Part shown: one piece after another, positions 45,701 to 55,770 of the stretch
Layout of the letters: each line of letters begins with the position of its first letter
How positions within the stretch are numbered: the stretch's first letter is position 1
NCBI GenBank assembly: GCA_020631735.1
Contig: CM036168.1
Location: 103,188,036 to 103,252,035, forward strand
Source of the DNA: Saccharum officinarum
Taxonomy: Eukaryota; Streptophyta; Magnoliopsida; Poales; Poaceae
DNA: 64,000 bases
Direction of reading: 5' to 3'
Notes under the pieces: generated by a model
What the model saw: the letters and a program-made list of their open reading frames with translations, nothing else
Databases searched by the model: none
What the model was told of the DNA's origin: nothing
Position numbers and translations under genes: made by a program

Positions 45701-47986
45701 CCAGGCGTCCCCACAAGACCAACGTTATAATTCGGATCATATTCCAACATACTTAACCCCCTGAACTATCAGCTAGTGTCTAACCTACACCCCCAACTAT
45801 AAAACCGTATGTTTTACACCATGAACTTTTCAAAACCGTTCAAATTTCACCTGAAGCGGTTTTGGACGGCGGTTTGCTACTGTAGCAAAACAATGGTTGC
45901 TGTAGCAAAACCGCTGTCCAAAACCGCTTCAGGGTGTAATTTGAACGGTTTTGAAAAGTTTAGGGTGTAAAACAAACGGTTTTATAGTTGGGGTGTAGGT
46001 TAGACACTAGCAGATAGTTCAGCGGGTTAAGTAGACTTTTTCCATTTCATGATTATATCTCATATCTTGTAAACCTCTTAGGTTCAGAAATTGTGTGGTG
46101 TTTCAATATCACCTTCATGAGAATATTTGTTTTTTTAACCTAATCACGAGAATATTTGTAGTTAAATGATCAATGGATTGTTTATCTTATTTCACCTTAT
46201 CAAATTTGTTGACTCATTTTTTCTCTTCTGTGCACAGTTGTTACTTCAGAAAGTGGGAAATTCCTCTTATCAGCTAAAAGACACCGCAAAACCACATGCA
46301 CCGAGTACACTATATCAATGGATTCTGGCAACATCTCAAGATCAAGCAGGACTCACATTGGAAAAATAAGGTAAACATTATGTCTTTGGAAAAAGTCTAA
46401 TTGACCCCCAACTATTGAGGGTGGTCTAGTTTACCCCCTGAACTTTGCAAAACTGGCCAAATCACCCTAGCGAGCGGTTTTGGACGGTGGTTTTGCTACA
46501 GTAACAACGGTTTTGCTACAGTAACAGTGGTTTTGTCCTTTTCTTTTTTATTTATTTCGTCTGAATCTTTGAAAAATCATAGTAATCACAAAAAAATCAT
46601 AAAATGAAAAGTTCAATTTTGTTGGACTCCACATGAGTAGATCTACACAGTGAACATATAATATAGTATGCTTTAGAACAAAGTTTTTGCTGTAAATTTT
46701 GATCTATTTTTTTCTGTAATTAATTTGAATAATTCATACAACAAAACTTTGTACTAAAGCATACTATATTATATATTTACTGTGTAGATATACTCATGTG
46801 GAGTCCAACAAAATTAGATTTTTTATTTTATGATTTTTTTTTGTGATTTACTATGATTTTTTAAAGATTCAGACGAAATAAATAAAAAAGAAAGGACAAA
46901 ACCACTATTACTGTAGCAAACCACCACCGTCCAAAACCTTTCGAGGGGGTGATTTGGCCGGTTTTGCAAAGTTCAGGGGGTAAATTAGACCGTTTCATAG
47001 TTGGGGGGTAAACTAGACCACCCCCAATAGTTGGGGGGTCAATTAGACTTTTTCCTTATGTCTTTTAAAGATACACTCTAGTTTTTTTTAGTCTGTTTGA
47101 CAGTTTAACAACAAGCATAGCATTGCTAATTTTCAGGTCGAACTTCCTTGGCACAAGGTTTTTAATTTATGATACACAACCCCCCTATAATGGAGCTGTA
47201 GTTCCTCCTGCCGGAAAGACCAGCAGGAGGTTCAACTCCACAAAAGTCTCTCCAAAGTTGCCTTCTGTTAGTTACAACATCGCGCAGGTGTCATATGAGC
47301 TCAATGTTCTTGGCACAAGAGGTCCTAGGCGGATGCGTTGCATCATGCACTCTATACCCGCCTCATCAGTGGAGCCAGGTGGCATAGTGCCTGGACAGCC
47401 AGAGCAGATTGTACCTCGAGCTCTGGAGGATTCATTCCGCAGCACGGCTTCCTTCTCGCAGTCGTTCCGTAGCACCACCTCATTGTCCAAGTCCATCATG
47501 GACTCATCCATGGATTTCAACAGCGCTCGCTTCTCTGACATTGCTGGCAGCAGTGCTCGCTTCACGGGTATTCCTGGTAGCAGTGCGCGCTTCACGGGCA
47601 TTCCTGGCAGCAGTGCTCGCTTCTCTGACATTGCTGGCGGCAGATTGGACATCGAAGAGGAGAGTGAAACCAAGGAGAGGCCATTGGTGCTTCGTAATAA
47701 GCCACCTAGGTGGCATGAACAGCTGCAGTGCTGGTGCCTCAACTTCCGTGGCCGTGTGACAATTGCCTCAGTGAAGAACTTCCAGCTGATTGCCGCGCCA
47801 ACCCCGCCACCTGCAGGCGCTCCAACCCCCTCCCAGCCTGCTCCATCAGATCCAGACAAGGTGATTCTTCAGTTTGGAAAAGTGGCAAGGGATATGTTCA
47901 CAATGGACTATCGGTACCCTCTCTCGGCTTTCCAGGCATTCGCCATTTGTCTGAGCAGCTTTGATACAAAATTGGCCTGTGAATAA
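39753..47986 (+). CDS. Tubby-like F-box protein (TLP)
   Basis: Plant TLPs tether to phosphoinositides through the tubby barrel and join SCF ubiquitin ligases through an F-box. The coding exons are 39753-40118, 40247-40340, 46238-46370 and 47137-47986, all GT-AG, totalling 1443 nt or 480 residues plus stop with no break. Exon 1 begins [20 protein letters not shown] and carries the F-box from about residue 58 ([20 protein letters not shown]). The tubby domain starts near PGPRDG (residue 123) and includes [51 protein letters not shown] and [20 protein letters not shown]. It ends with the family C-terminus [11 protein letters not shown] repeat-expanded linker lies at residues 325-365. Introns 2 and 3 hold transposons, yet all splice sites are intact. 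Length is slightly above the usual 440-450 because of the linker. Confidence 0.95.
40487..40782 (-). repeat. 3' LTR of the minus-strand Copia element
   Basis: Begins TGTTAGTAAATAATGC and ends ATATTCCAACA on the plus strand. A TATA-like CTATAAATAC is present on the minus strand near 40660. The polypurine tract AAGGTGGAGTT (minus) lies next to it at 40783-40793. Confidence 0.93.
40883..44903 (-). pseudogene. Copia gag-pol polyprotein, broken
   Basis: The start ATG is at 44901-44903. Gag runs to about 44100 and ends with a CCHC zinc knuckle of spacing C-x2-C-x4-H-x4-C near 44150-44190. The protease active site D-S-A-A lies near 43985. The integrase zinc-binding part ([12 protein letters not shown]) and the core follow. 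The reverse transcriptase shows [12 protein letters not shown] near 41850 and the RNase H shows [10 protein letters not shown] near 41330 and [12 protein letters not shown] near 41040. Breaks: a frameshift in the T-run near 43230, a stop near 42562, a stop near 41407 (a Trp codon position in the family) and a frameshift near 41110. The domain order and the D-S-A-A-S-F-H-I-C form suggest the Tork/TNT1 lineage. Confidence 0.9.
45438..45451 (-). promoter_or_regulatory. Primer-binding site of the minus-strand Copia element
   Basis: TGGTATCTAGAGCC on the minus strand follows the 5' LTR directly; it is an initiator-Met type site with a small deviation. Confidence 0.88.
45454..45749 (-). repeat. 5' LTR of the minus-strand Copia element
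   Basis: Same 296 bp as the other LTR with four substitutions, carrying the minus-strand TATA motif near 45627. Confidence 0.93.
46388..47055. mobile_element. 668-bp fold-back MITE in TLP intron 3
   Basis: Starts GGAAAAAGTCTAATTGACC and ends GGTCAATTAGACTTTTTCC, perfect inverted ends, with arms that pair most of the way inward. The target duplication TTATGTCTTT is 10 bp and perfect (46378-46387, 47056-47065), as in Mutator-like MITEs. It begins 17 bp inside the intron. Without it, intron 3 (46371-47136) would be 88 nt. Its core is shared with the fold-back element at 26168-27045. Confidence 0.92.
47518..47640 (+). repeat. In-frame 30-bp tandem repeat in the TLP coding sequence
   Basis: Four 10-residue units of the form SARF(S/T)(D/G)I(A/P)GS are encoded in tandem (residues about 325-365). 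Two units are SDIAG type and two TGIPG type, giving an A-B-B-A pattern. It lies in the variable linker of the tubby domain, where other family members have a single copy-like stretch. Confidence 0.88.
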
Positions 47987-48265
47987 AATGGAGAACAGAG
48001 GTAAAAGAGAACAGGTTGCCGGCATTAGGCCATTAGTGTACCTCTTTCCATTTGACTCGTGTTATCTTGGTTGTAATTGTGCTTGCTGTAGCCATGAAGT
48101 GGTCATATATGGTGGACGCATGTGTTGTTGGCCCCTCTCTTAAAGTGATTACAAGTTGCATTTGGACCACATGTTACCCGATCTGTAATATACTTCCAGT
48201 GGCATTGCCGCGTGATAAAGTTCCCATTGGTGATTAGACTTGTATGATTTCAGAAAAGGGCAGCA

Positions 48266-48271
48266 AATAAA
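48266..48271 (+). terminator. Poly(A) signal of the Tubby-like gene
   Basis: AATAAA 280 bp after the stop codon, followed by T/G-rich sequence; a plausible 3' end for the transcript. Confidence 0.55.
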
Positions 48272-48319
48272 GCTTGGTACGGTGTGCATTATTTGCTCGT
48301 CTCTGGATTGGTTACTGTT

Positions 48320-48930
48320 TAAAGTTCACTGCATCTCGTCTTTCATCCTTGTGTGTGCCTTGAGAAGTGAGCGAGAGGGCTTTACGGCTTTGTCTCACCT
48401 CAGAAGGGAACGCTAAGTGCCAAACCCCACCCATCCTTTTATCAGTGGTTATGAGCACGCCTATGTGTAATCATCATTGCTTGCATTACGTACAAGCGTA
48501 TGCGCATCCCTCACAGCGTTGCGCATTAGATTCAGACGGGGGAGCAGTAGCTGTGTGTGACACGGGAGCACGAGCATCATCTCACATGAACCTGCCTGCC
48601 TGCCTGCCTTTTCGGCCCGAATAAAGTCGGGTTCTTTCGGTGTGGCCCTGTCTTTTGTTTGGAGTTGTTTCGGGGGGTAGACGCCGGAACAGCTGAGCTA
48701 GCTGAAGCATGGCGAGAAAAAAGAAGAGACCGAAAGCGAAAGGTCACCTGGACCCATGAGCGCGACACGGCGAGCGGAATATTCGCGCCGACCTGGAAAG
48801 CACCACAGAAACGCGAGATCCGCGTTCCTTAGCGCGCGCGCTGCGCGCACAAACATACTATTCATTTCGCTACCTTTCTTCAGAGAAATAATTGTGTATC
48901 GCTGCCTAGTCTACGAGCAGCAAGCTAGCT
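48320..48930. other. Intergenic, no gene seen
   Basis: Contains a short TGCC tandem (48593-48608) and no supported coding sequence. Confidence 0.5.
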
Positions 48931-48933
48931 ATA

Positions 48934-49085
48934 GGCCTCGTTGGTTGGCTGGTGGCTGATGGCTGGTGCTGATTTATTATGAGAGAAAAATACTGCTGGC
49001 TGGCTAGTGGCTGATGGTTGGTGCTGAAATGATGTGATAGAAAAGCACTGCTGGCTGGCTGGCAGCCAACCAGTCGAACGAGGCC
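48934..49085. mobile_element. hAT-like MITE (GGCCTNGTTNG family)
   Basis: Starts GGCCTCGTTGGTTGGCTGG and ends CCAACCAGTCGAACGAGGCC, with an internal repeat of GGTGCTGA and GAGAGAAAAATACTGCTGGC. Confidence 0.7.
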
Positions 49086-49200
49086 ATAGCTCTCGGCCTT
49101 TCGCTCGTAGTGCTGGGTGCTCCACGCCTCCACCACGGGTGAGAGGGACGGCGTCAGCCATGGCCTCGCCTCGCGCGGCACGAGCCGACACCATCGTCTG

Positions 49201-49691
49201 CTCCCTCGTTTCAAATTGAAAGGCATTCCAAGAATCTCGAAGAGTTAAAGCATCTTAGGCCCTGTTTGGTTCATGAATGTTAAAGTTTAACTCCCATTAC
49301 ATCAATGTTGCGGCAAATGCATGGAGTACTAAATATATACTAATTGCATGCATGTCGGCACAATTTATAAGTAATTTACGAGACGAATCTATTAAGCATA
49401 ATTAGTCCCAAATTAGAAATTTTTTGTCAAATAAGACGAAAATGCTACAGTGTTTGTTAAATTTTCCTCTAATCAAACAGGCCTTTAAATTTGACCAAAA
49501 TTATAGAAAAAAATTATAAAAAAGTATAACATCAAATAGGTATACTATAAAATATAATTAATGAAGAATCTAATAATACTTAATTGGTATTATAAATATT
49601 ATTATCTTACCATATAAATTTGTTAAACTTGAGATCCTTTACTCTCTAAAATTCATTCCTGGGATGTCTTATAGTTTGGGATGGAGGGAGT
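49201..49691. mobile_element. Stowaway-like MITE split by a Tourist-like MITE
   Basis: Left part CTCCCTCGTTTCAAATTG and right part GTTTGGGATGGAGGGAGTA are the two ends of one Stowaway; 49258-49483 is a later insertion. Confidence 0.6.
49258..49483. mobile_element. Tourist-like MITE, nested
   Basis: Ends GGCCCTGTTTGGTTCATG and (other strand) GGCCTGTTTGATTAG are inverted repeats; a TTA lies before the left end and within two bases of the right end. Confidence 0.72.
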
Positions 49692-49699
49692 ACATCGCA

Positions 49700-50700
49700 G
49701 CGACGACAGCTTGCGCGCGCGGCGCGAGCTGATGTCCCGTTCCACTCTCGTTCGATCGATGTGCGCTAGCTAGCTGGTGTGGCAGGCACGGCGAGCGAGT
49801 GGTCGGTCTTCCACTCGTCGGCAACGTGTGCCGTCGCGGTCGTCGGGCGTGACCCGTTCACTGACGGTGCATCAATGCGTGATATATCTGGCGCCTGGCT
49901 TGTGCATTACTACGTGTGGTCTAGTGCGGACGTGGAGCCGTGGTTTTCAGCCGTGCTCTCGCTTCGCTGGCGTACGTGGCGCGTGAGACGTGGACAGTGC
50001 AGTAGGATATTTCGTGTACGTTCAGGCTCAGATAAGCATCGATGGGATGGGGGTCTCACCAAACAGGCCGCTACGTGTTGTTTCTTGCCCTGTTAGGTGT
50101 TAGCTAAAGCCGGCAAGGAACATGGCTATACCTTGGAATAGTAATAATGGTACGCGCAGCAGAGATGCCCAGTGTCGGAGGGAGATCGGCAGCGGAATTT
50201 TGGCTGTAACAAGTGGACTGAGAGCCTAATGGATTGTGGCGGTGTCGTCCCGTCCCGACTCGTTTACAGAAGCGATTGGAAGAGTTTGAGACGTTCTTGT
50301 ACTGAACACAAACTGCATGCAACCATGACCATCGAGTCATGTGCGGATGGTCCAGATTGACCAGTGAAACTATAACCCGAACGTGGCCTTTGCGTACAAC
50401 GAACGTTTTAACTGTACCATTCACCTGTTTTCGTTTTCAGACTGAATTCTTGCATCGTGCTGGATGTCTCCAGGGTCTACTTACCAAATACAGTACTACC
50501 TCCCATAAAAAAAAAGGTACAGTACTACTATGTTGCTTATTGGGCCACATCTGAAATGGCCATGGCTTGATGTGTTCACGCCCAGCGTGGGCTATTTTGC
50601 CTGGACTTTTGGGCTGCTGGCGGTAGAGACGCACTTTTTTTTTCCTTAGCATGTGCACGAGATGTATGCACAGAAGTCATGTGTAAAAGAGAACATGTCC
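49700..50700. other. Intergenic, no gene supported
   Basis: Short frames at 49777-50096 and 50104-50658 have no recognisable motif. Confidence 0.5.
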
Positions 50701-50702
50701 TT

Positions 50703-50910
50703 AGGTAGCTCCAACAATTGATACTTAAGCTAGCTCTAAGCATTTTTCTTATATTTTAATAGAAGAGAGGAAAAAGCTAGCACATGATCAAGAGCTAAGC
50801 TCTTGCACATATTTCGAGGTTACGTGAGAGTGTCATGTTATCCATGTTAAAAGCTATGAGTTAAAAGTTAGCATTATTAGAGAAGTTGTCTTAGAGCTAT
50901 TAATTAGCTT
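50703..50910. mobile_element. Unclassified MITE, shared with 20750-20935
   Basis: Contains AGAGAGGAAAAAGCTAGC, CACATGATCAAGAGCTAAG and GAGAGTGTCATGTTATCCATG, the reverse complement of phrases at 20750-20935. Confidence 0.5.
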
Positions 50911-50927
50911 TAACTATTGCAGCATCT

Positions 50928-51035
50928 CTAATAATTTAGTACTAAATTTACTCTTAGTTTAGTACAAATATACTCTTAATTTTAATAATTTAGTACTAAA
51001 TTTTCTCAAAATTTAGTGCTAAATTTACTCTCCAA
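50928..51035 (+). repeat. AT-rich repeats of AATTTAGTACTAAATTTACTC
   Basis: Three imperfect copies of the palindromic ATTTAGTACTAAAT with trailing TTACTC occur in about 100 bp, near the 3' side of the BAHD gene. Confidence 0.65.
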
Positions 51036-51307
51036 TAATATAATAAGTAAAAGGGAACATGTCGTCAGCTACAATAAAAGAAACAACCATTACTATTTTC
51101 CATTAAGCGTGAACCATCTTAGAACCATTGCAACCGATAACAAATTATCATATAGCCATTAAACTTAAAACACCAACATAGAACGAATATTAACACGGTC
51201 TTACTATAAACCCGAGCAGTTCAAGAATGAAAGCACCCTACGCATCATATATGTATGTATAGCAACCCATCCATGTCCGTCTTTGCTTCTCATCACCGAC
51301 AAATCAA

Positions 51308-54300
51308 TCATATCTCGTCCATGAGCTCTTGGAAGGCGTCCATCGCGGTGGCTGGCAGGCCGAGCAGCACGTTGATGCTCTTCCTCTCCTTTCCGTGCGC
51401 GAGGAAGAGGATGACCTCCTTCTCAGGCAGCGTGACTGGGCCCGACATGACGGGCTCGCCCCACCCGAAGTCGGCGCCGTGGAACTCGAGCCGCGACCAC
51501 GTGGTGATGAGCATCGTGGACGCCAACGACGGCCGGGCCCGCGTCGCCTCGAAGTAGTCCACCGCCGACCGCATGTACTCGTCGGTCACCATCCGCACGG
51601 CCTCCTGCACCAGCCCGGCCGCGCGCGACACGGGCGCCGACAGCAGCTCGCCGGCCGTGGCCAGGGCGTTGGTCAGCACGATGCCGTTGCCGAAGTAGCC
51701 CCGCGGGAGCGGCGGCGAGAACCGGCGCCGCCCATCCACGGCGAACAGCAGCTTGGTGCGCTGCTCGGGTGCCAGCCCGAGCGCCTTGGTGCGTGCGCGC
51801 CACACGAGCCCCGACAGCGCCTCGAAGGTGGTGCAGCGGCCCAGGGCGCCGTCGGCAAGCGCCAGCCCGCGGACGCGCTCCAGCCGGTCCGGGTCGAAGC
51901 AGAAGGAGCGGTACAGCAGCTCCTGAGAGCCGTAGAGCGCCGCCGTGTCGGAGACGTCGGGGATCTCGGCGAACTCGTGGTGCGGGAAGGTGTGCACGGG
52001 CGGGTCGCGCGCCTTCAGGACGCTGCGGTCAAGGAACGGCGGCGCGGTGAGTTCAGCGACGCCGCGCGCCGTCTCGGCCCACGAGTTGACGAACTCCATG
52101 GCGCCAATGCCGTCGAACATGCAGTGGTTCATGGCCAGACCAAGCGCGAAGCCCCCACACTTAAACCTCGTCACCTGCACATCAATTAACCCATGGTAAA
52201 AAAACATTGCTTGTATGAGCAATTCCACATCTCTGGTTACCGACAAATCTCAGGAAAATTTTGGAAAAGACGTCTTCTGACTTTGAATAGCTCTATGCTT
52301 GATTGGAACCAAGTAATTTGTGATTTGTCACTTGAGTTGGTGGAGAACTAAAATCACGTGTGAATTTACCTTTCATCTTGGGATCCCACATGTCGGAAAA
52401 TCACATTTGTTGTGTTCATTCATGGGTATAGAAGACAGAAGATGGAAGTCGGTGTAATTGGTTTGATTTATAGGTAGAGGTCGGTGATCTACCAGAAAAA
52501 CAATTACAAGTCATTGCAGACAACCAGAGTGCTTGAGTTGTCTCGGTCTAACTGAAAAAACTAGACAGACTATATGTGTCGACCATAACCACCCCCACCT
52601 TCAAATCAACAAAATTATTGACAGAAAAAACTTTGAACAAACACTAAGATAGAGAGAAAGGTCGCAGTTGCTGGATCAGGTGAGTACTACAGTGATGCAT
52701 AGACAAGTGTACAGTAGTACTACTCCACTATAGTCAAGAGAACACTCTGGGGCCGGTAACAGGCGGCTAACCATGTTTCATGTTTCTGGGGTTTTACCAA
52801 TGCGAGTGTCGGTTGACTAATACGGCGACAAATTTAAATAACTGAACCCAAGCGTGGACCAAACAAATTTAAATTACTGAACCCAAGTATGGACCAAAAT
52901 TTTTTTTTGAAGACATCACCGGAGGGGTGAGCGCCCCACCTGAATAATTTTCCATTGTGCCCTCCACCACTCCTCGTAGCTACGCCGATCCACTGCCGCC
53001 CTCCATCCGAGGACCACTCCATGCAGCAGGATGGGGACTAAGAGTGGCGATGAACACGCAAACCCCGGATCATCGGACACGACGACCTCCCTTTGAACTG
53101 ATGATGACATCCTCCAGCATATCCGGGCCCACATACCATCATTCAACGCCATCCACGGGGAGGAACCCTTGGAGGGGAATGACGGCAGCGGTGGAAACAC
53201 CACCCGGCATTTAATATTTTGACACCACCAAGGAGAGCGCCGACGGAGCAGAGGCGCCAGAGAAGGACACTCGTCGAGCGTCAGCAACAACCAACAACCC
53301 GAGCCAAAACTCAACCAAGAGGGGGGCAACAACAACAAGATAAGAAGGGGGAGCGACGAGGAAGCAATGGCATGGCAGGGTGCAGATACCAGCAGGCAAC
53401 TGAGCTGACCCCTCTGCAGTGGCGCCCTCAAGAGGGACACGACATTGTTGATGCCGCCGCCACCGGCTCCAGTAGGTTTTCACCAGGAGGGGAGCAGCAT
53501 GCGACGGACGAGTGGTGGGGGATACATCAACGCCTCCAAGGAGGTATATGGCGCCGGGTGGCGTCGCCGTCGATCGCACAGCAGCTGTGCACAGCTTTCG
53601 CCTAACCCCCTAACCATGGGTAGCAGCCCATCGTCCGGCCGCACCAGGATCAGGCGTGGCCTTGACCAGCCACTGCCTGGTCAGGGGCAAGCCCGACCAA
53701 TCCGCAGCGGACCAAGGTGTGCTGGGGCCTCGAGCCGTCACGGTGCAGAGCGCGAGCGAGGGACGAGGCCCAGGCCGCTGCACCTGCACAGGTGTAGAAG
53801 CCATAGCCCACCGCCGTCTAGGGGGTGGTGGGGCCCCAGCTAGCACCCGACCAGGACGCCGGCGGCCGCGCTCTGGTGCGCCGCCCCTGCAGCCGTGCGC
53901 GCCAGCCCCAGGTCCGAGACCGGAGACGCCGGGCGGCCGGCCTCCGAGGCACGTCAGGGAGGCACACGGAGGAGAGACCGCAGAACGCTCCATCCTCCTC
54001 CATGAGCATCAGGGCGCCGCTCTAGACGCGCGGGCAGCGGCACCACACCCGCCGGGGCAGGGACCGACGGGTCCGGGGCAGGAGGCGTGGATGGCACCCC
54101 CTACTGCCTATATGTGTCGACCAGAGTGCTTGAGTTGTCTCGGTCTAACTGAAAAAACTAGACAGACTATATGTGTCGACCATAACCACCCCCACCTTCA
54201 AATCAACAAAATTATTGACAGAAAAAACTTTGAACAAACACTAAGATAGAGAGAAAGGTCGCAGTTGCTGGATCAGGTGAGTACTACAGTGATGCATAGA

Positions 54301-55658
54301 CAAGTGTACAGTAGTACTACTCCACTATAGTCAAGAGAACACTCTGGGCCCGGTAACAGGCGGCTAACCATGTTTCATGTTTCTGGGGTTTTACCAATGC
54401 GAGTGTCGGTTGACTAATACGGCGACAAATTTAAATAACTGAACCCAAGCGTGGACCAAACAAATTTAAATTACTGAACCCAAGTATGGACCAAATTTAA
54501 TCTGTTTTAAAAAATGAATGAAGAAACGAACAGAGTTTTCATTTGTAGCAAACAAAAGAAATAAGAAAGAGACCAGAAAACCATTTATCGTTTTTTCTAG
54601 TGACCACCCGGTTATTTATGCTTCTAGCCGTTCCAATTTCTCGCAAGACGATGATGCCCTATCACCAGTTTGGAGCGCAGTAATCCACAAAACAAAACGT
54701 GGAACTTGCCCGCGTTCCAAACGAGGCCAGTTCCCAAGGTGGAGCAGTAAATTTTCCATTTCCGTTCTTCAATTTCCTATGCTAGCTAAAACCAAAGCGG
54801 CGTCTCATTGAATCCATCTTTCAACTCCCCCCGTCAACTTCCAACCAATAACTCCACAGTTCCTTTGCTGCTGCTGCACGCGGCGGCAGTAAAAGTAGGA
54901 CGGGTGCATGCATTCATGCGTGCACGAGCGAGCTTTTCACCAAAATGGCGCACGGAGCCAGGCCGACATTAACGGCACGGTTCGTTGGTGGCAACCCGGG
55001 CTGGTCACCTCGGCCGCCGGACACCCAACCGGAAACGTGCAAGAGAAGCAGTTAATGTACCTGCGCGGTCATGGGTGGCATCTCGAGGATGTGCTTGGCG
55101 CCGGGGACGGAGTAGACGAGCTGGCCGAGCGCGGCGGGGTCGGGCTTCGTGAGGTCGCCGACGGCGGCGAGGTCGCAGGCGGGCCGCGTCGGCCTCCACG
55201 AACACGACGCCCTCGCCGGTCAGCTCCACGGTCAGCTTCATCTCCGGGCTGATCCCCAGCCGCCCCGCCAGCGGGTGGTAGTGCACCAGCACCCGCGCCA
55301 GCGCGTCGCGGAGCGCGGCCGCCACGTCGACGTCCTTGCCGCCGCCGCTGGGAGACGGCGAGGGCTTGTAGCAGTACACAGTCTGCACGATCACCGCGAT
55401 GTTCTGGTCCAGGTTGGACAGGTAGTACTGCTCGCCCGTCGGCGTCGCCTCCGCCGGCGGCACCAGCGTCGGCTCGCCGCGCTTCACGCCCAGCTGCGGC
55501 GCCTTCTCGCCCGCCGCCAACGCCACGCCGCCGTTCTCCTTCATCTCGACAACCTGCATCACGCAATGGAAATGGTGACAAGAATGGTGTCACGGACATG
55601 CATGTTATCAACATATGCTTGGTTAGCAGCTAAACTGATGTGACACGTCACTCACCAT
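51308..55658 (-). CDS. BAHD acyltransferase (omega-hydroxy acid feruloyl transferase-like), frameshifted
   Basis: BAHD enzymes transfer acyl groups from CoA thioesters in the cytosol; this sequence resembles the feruloyl transferases of suberin and cutin synthesis. The last exon (52174-51308) has the catalytic H-x-x-x-D as [13 protein letters not shown] (about residue 180) and the structural DFGWG near its end, and closes at the TGA 51308-51310. The preceding exon (55553-55061) has [39 protein letters not shown] and [14 protein letters not shown]. The large intron 52175-55060 is GT-AG and sits at the conserved BAHD position (Q|V). The start is probably ATG at 55656-55658, followed at once by GTGAGT and spliced to GTTGTCGAGATG at 55553; an intron-retaining ATG at 55557-55559 is the alternative. 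Near 55178-55187 one extra base shifts the frame before [12 protein letters not shown], so it is a pseudogene or a consensus error. The intron holds a retroposon. Confidence 0.87.
52523..52898 (+). repeat. 376-bp direct repeat, left copy
   Basis: Matches 54120-54495 without indels and, by eye, with a single substitution (CTGGGGCC against CTGGGCCC). It ends exactly where a poly(T) run starts. Confidence 0.92.
52899..54119 (-). mobile_element. Retroposon insert in the BAHD intron
   Basis: On the minus strand the 1221-bp insert ends in a poly(A) run (plus strand AATTTTTTTTTT at 52899-52910), as for LINE-mobilised sequences. It is GC-rich, has no reverse transcriptase motif, and overlapping frames on both strands (52916-53843) match nothing known. 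It is flanked exactly by the two 376-bp repeats. Confidence 0.7.
54120..54495 (+). repeat. 376-bp direct repeat, right copy
   Basis: Second copy of 52523-52898, starting at the first base after the insert. Confidence 0.92.
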
Positions 55659-55758
55659 GGTTGACGATGCGCGTCTGAGAGAGAGTGTATGATGCTTTTG
55701 TGTTGAGTAAAGAGAGTGGGGTTTGTGACTTGAGTAGATGGGTCGGGGGGGGGCAAGG

Positions 55759-55766
55759 TTTATATA
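55759..55766 (-). promoter_or_regulatory. TATA box of the BAHD gene
   Basis: TATATAAA on the minus strand about 100 bp upstream of the predicted ATG at 55658, in a sequence context (CTATATAAACC) typical of strong grass promoters. Confidence 0.7.
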
Positions 55767-55770
55767 GCAG

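Larger units (their letters stand above)
40487..45749 (-). mobile_element. Complete Copia (Tork-like) retrotransposon in TLP intron 2
   Basis: LTRs of 296 bp (40487-40782 and 45454-45749) differ at four positions by my alignment, about 98.6% identity, or roughly half a million years at 1.3e-8 per site per year. The target duplication TACTT is perfect (40482-40486, 45750-45754). It is transcribed on the minus strand, antisense to the host gene. The primer site and the polypurine tract are both present. The polyprotein has Gag, protease, integrase, reverse transcriptase and RNase H in Copia order but is broken by two frameshifts and two stops, so it is no longer autonomous. Confidence 0.95.
40471..46043. 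mobile_element. Hairpin MITE (Mutator-like), split by a Copia element
   Basis: The left 16 bases of the MITE (GGAAAAAAGTCTACTT, 40471-40486) and the remaining 289 bases (45755-46043) are separated by the Copia insertion. Rejoined mentally the unit is 305 bp, with terminal inverted repeats over much of its length (TAACCCCCTGAACTATC against TAACCCGCTGAACTATC). The target duplication ATTTCATGAT is 10 bp and perfect (40461-40470, 46044-46053), which suits the Mutator superfamily. It lies in intron 2 of the Tubby-like gene and was there before the Copia element. Confidence 0.9.

Noticed and set aside
51329..52189. 286-codon plus-strand frame across the BAHD exon
   Set aside because: Antisense shadow of the acyltransferase exon; the minus strand carries the HxxxD and DFGWG motifs.
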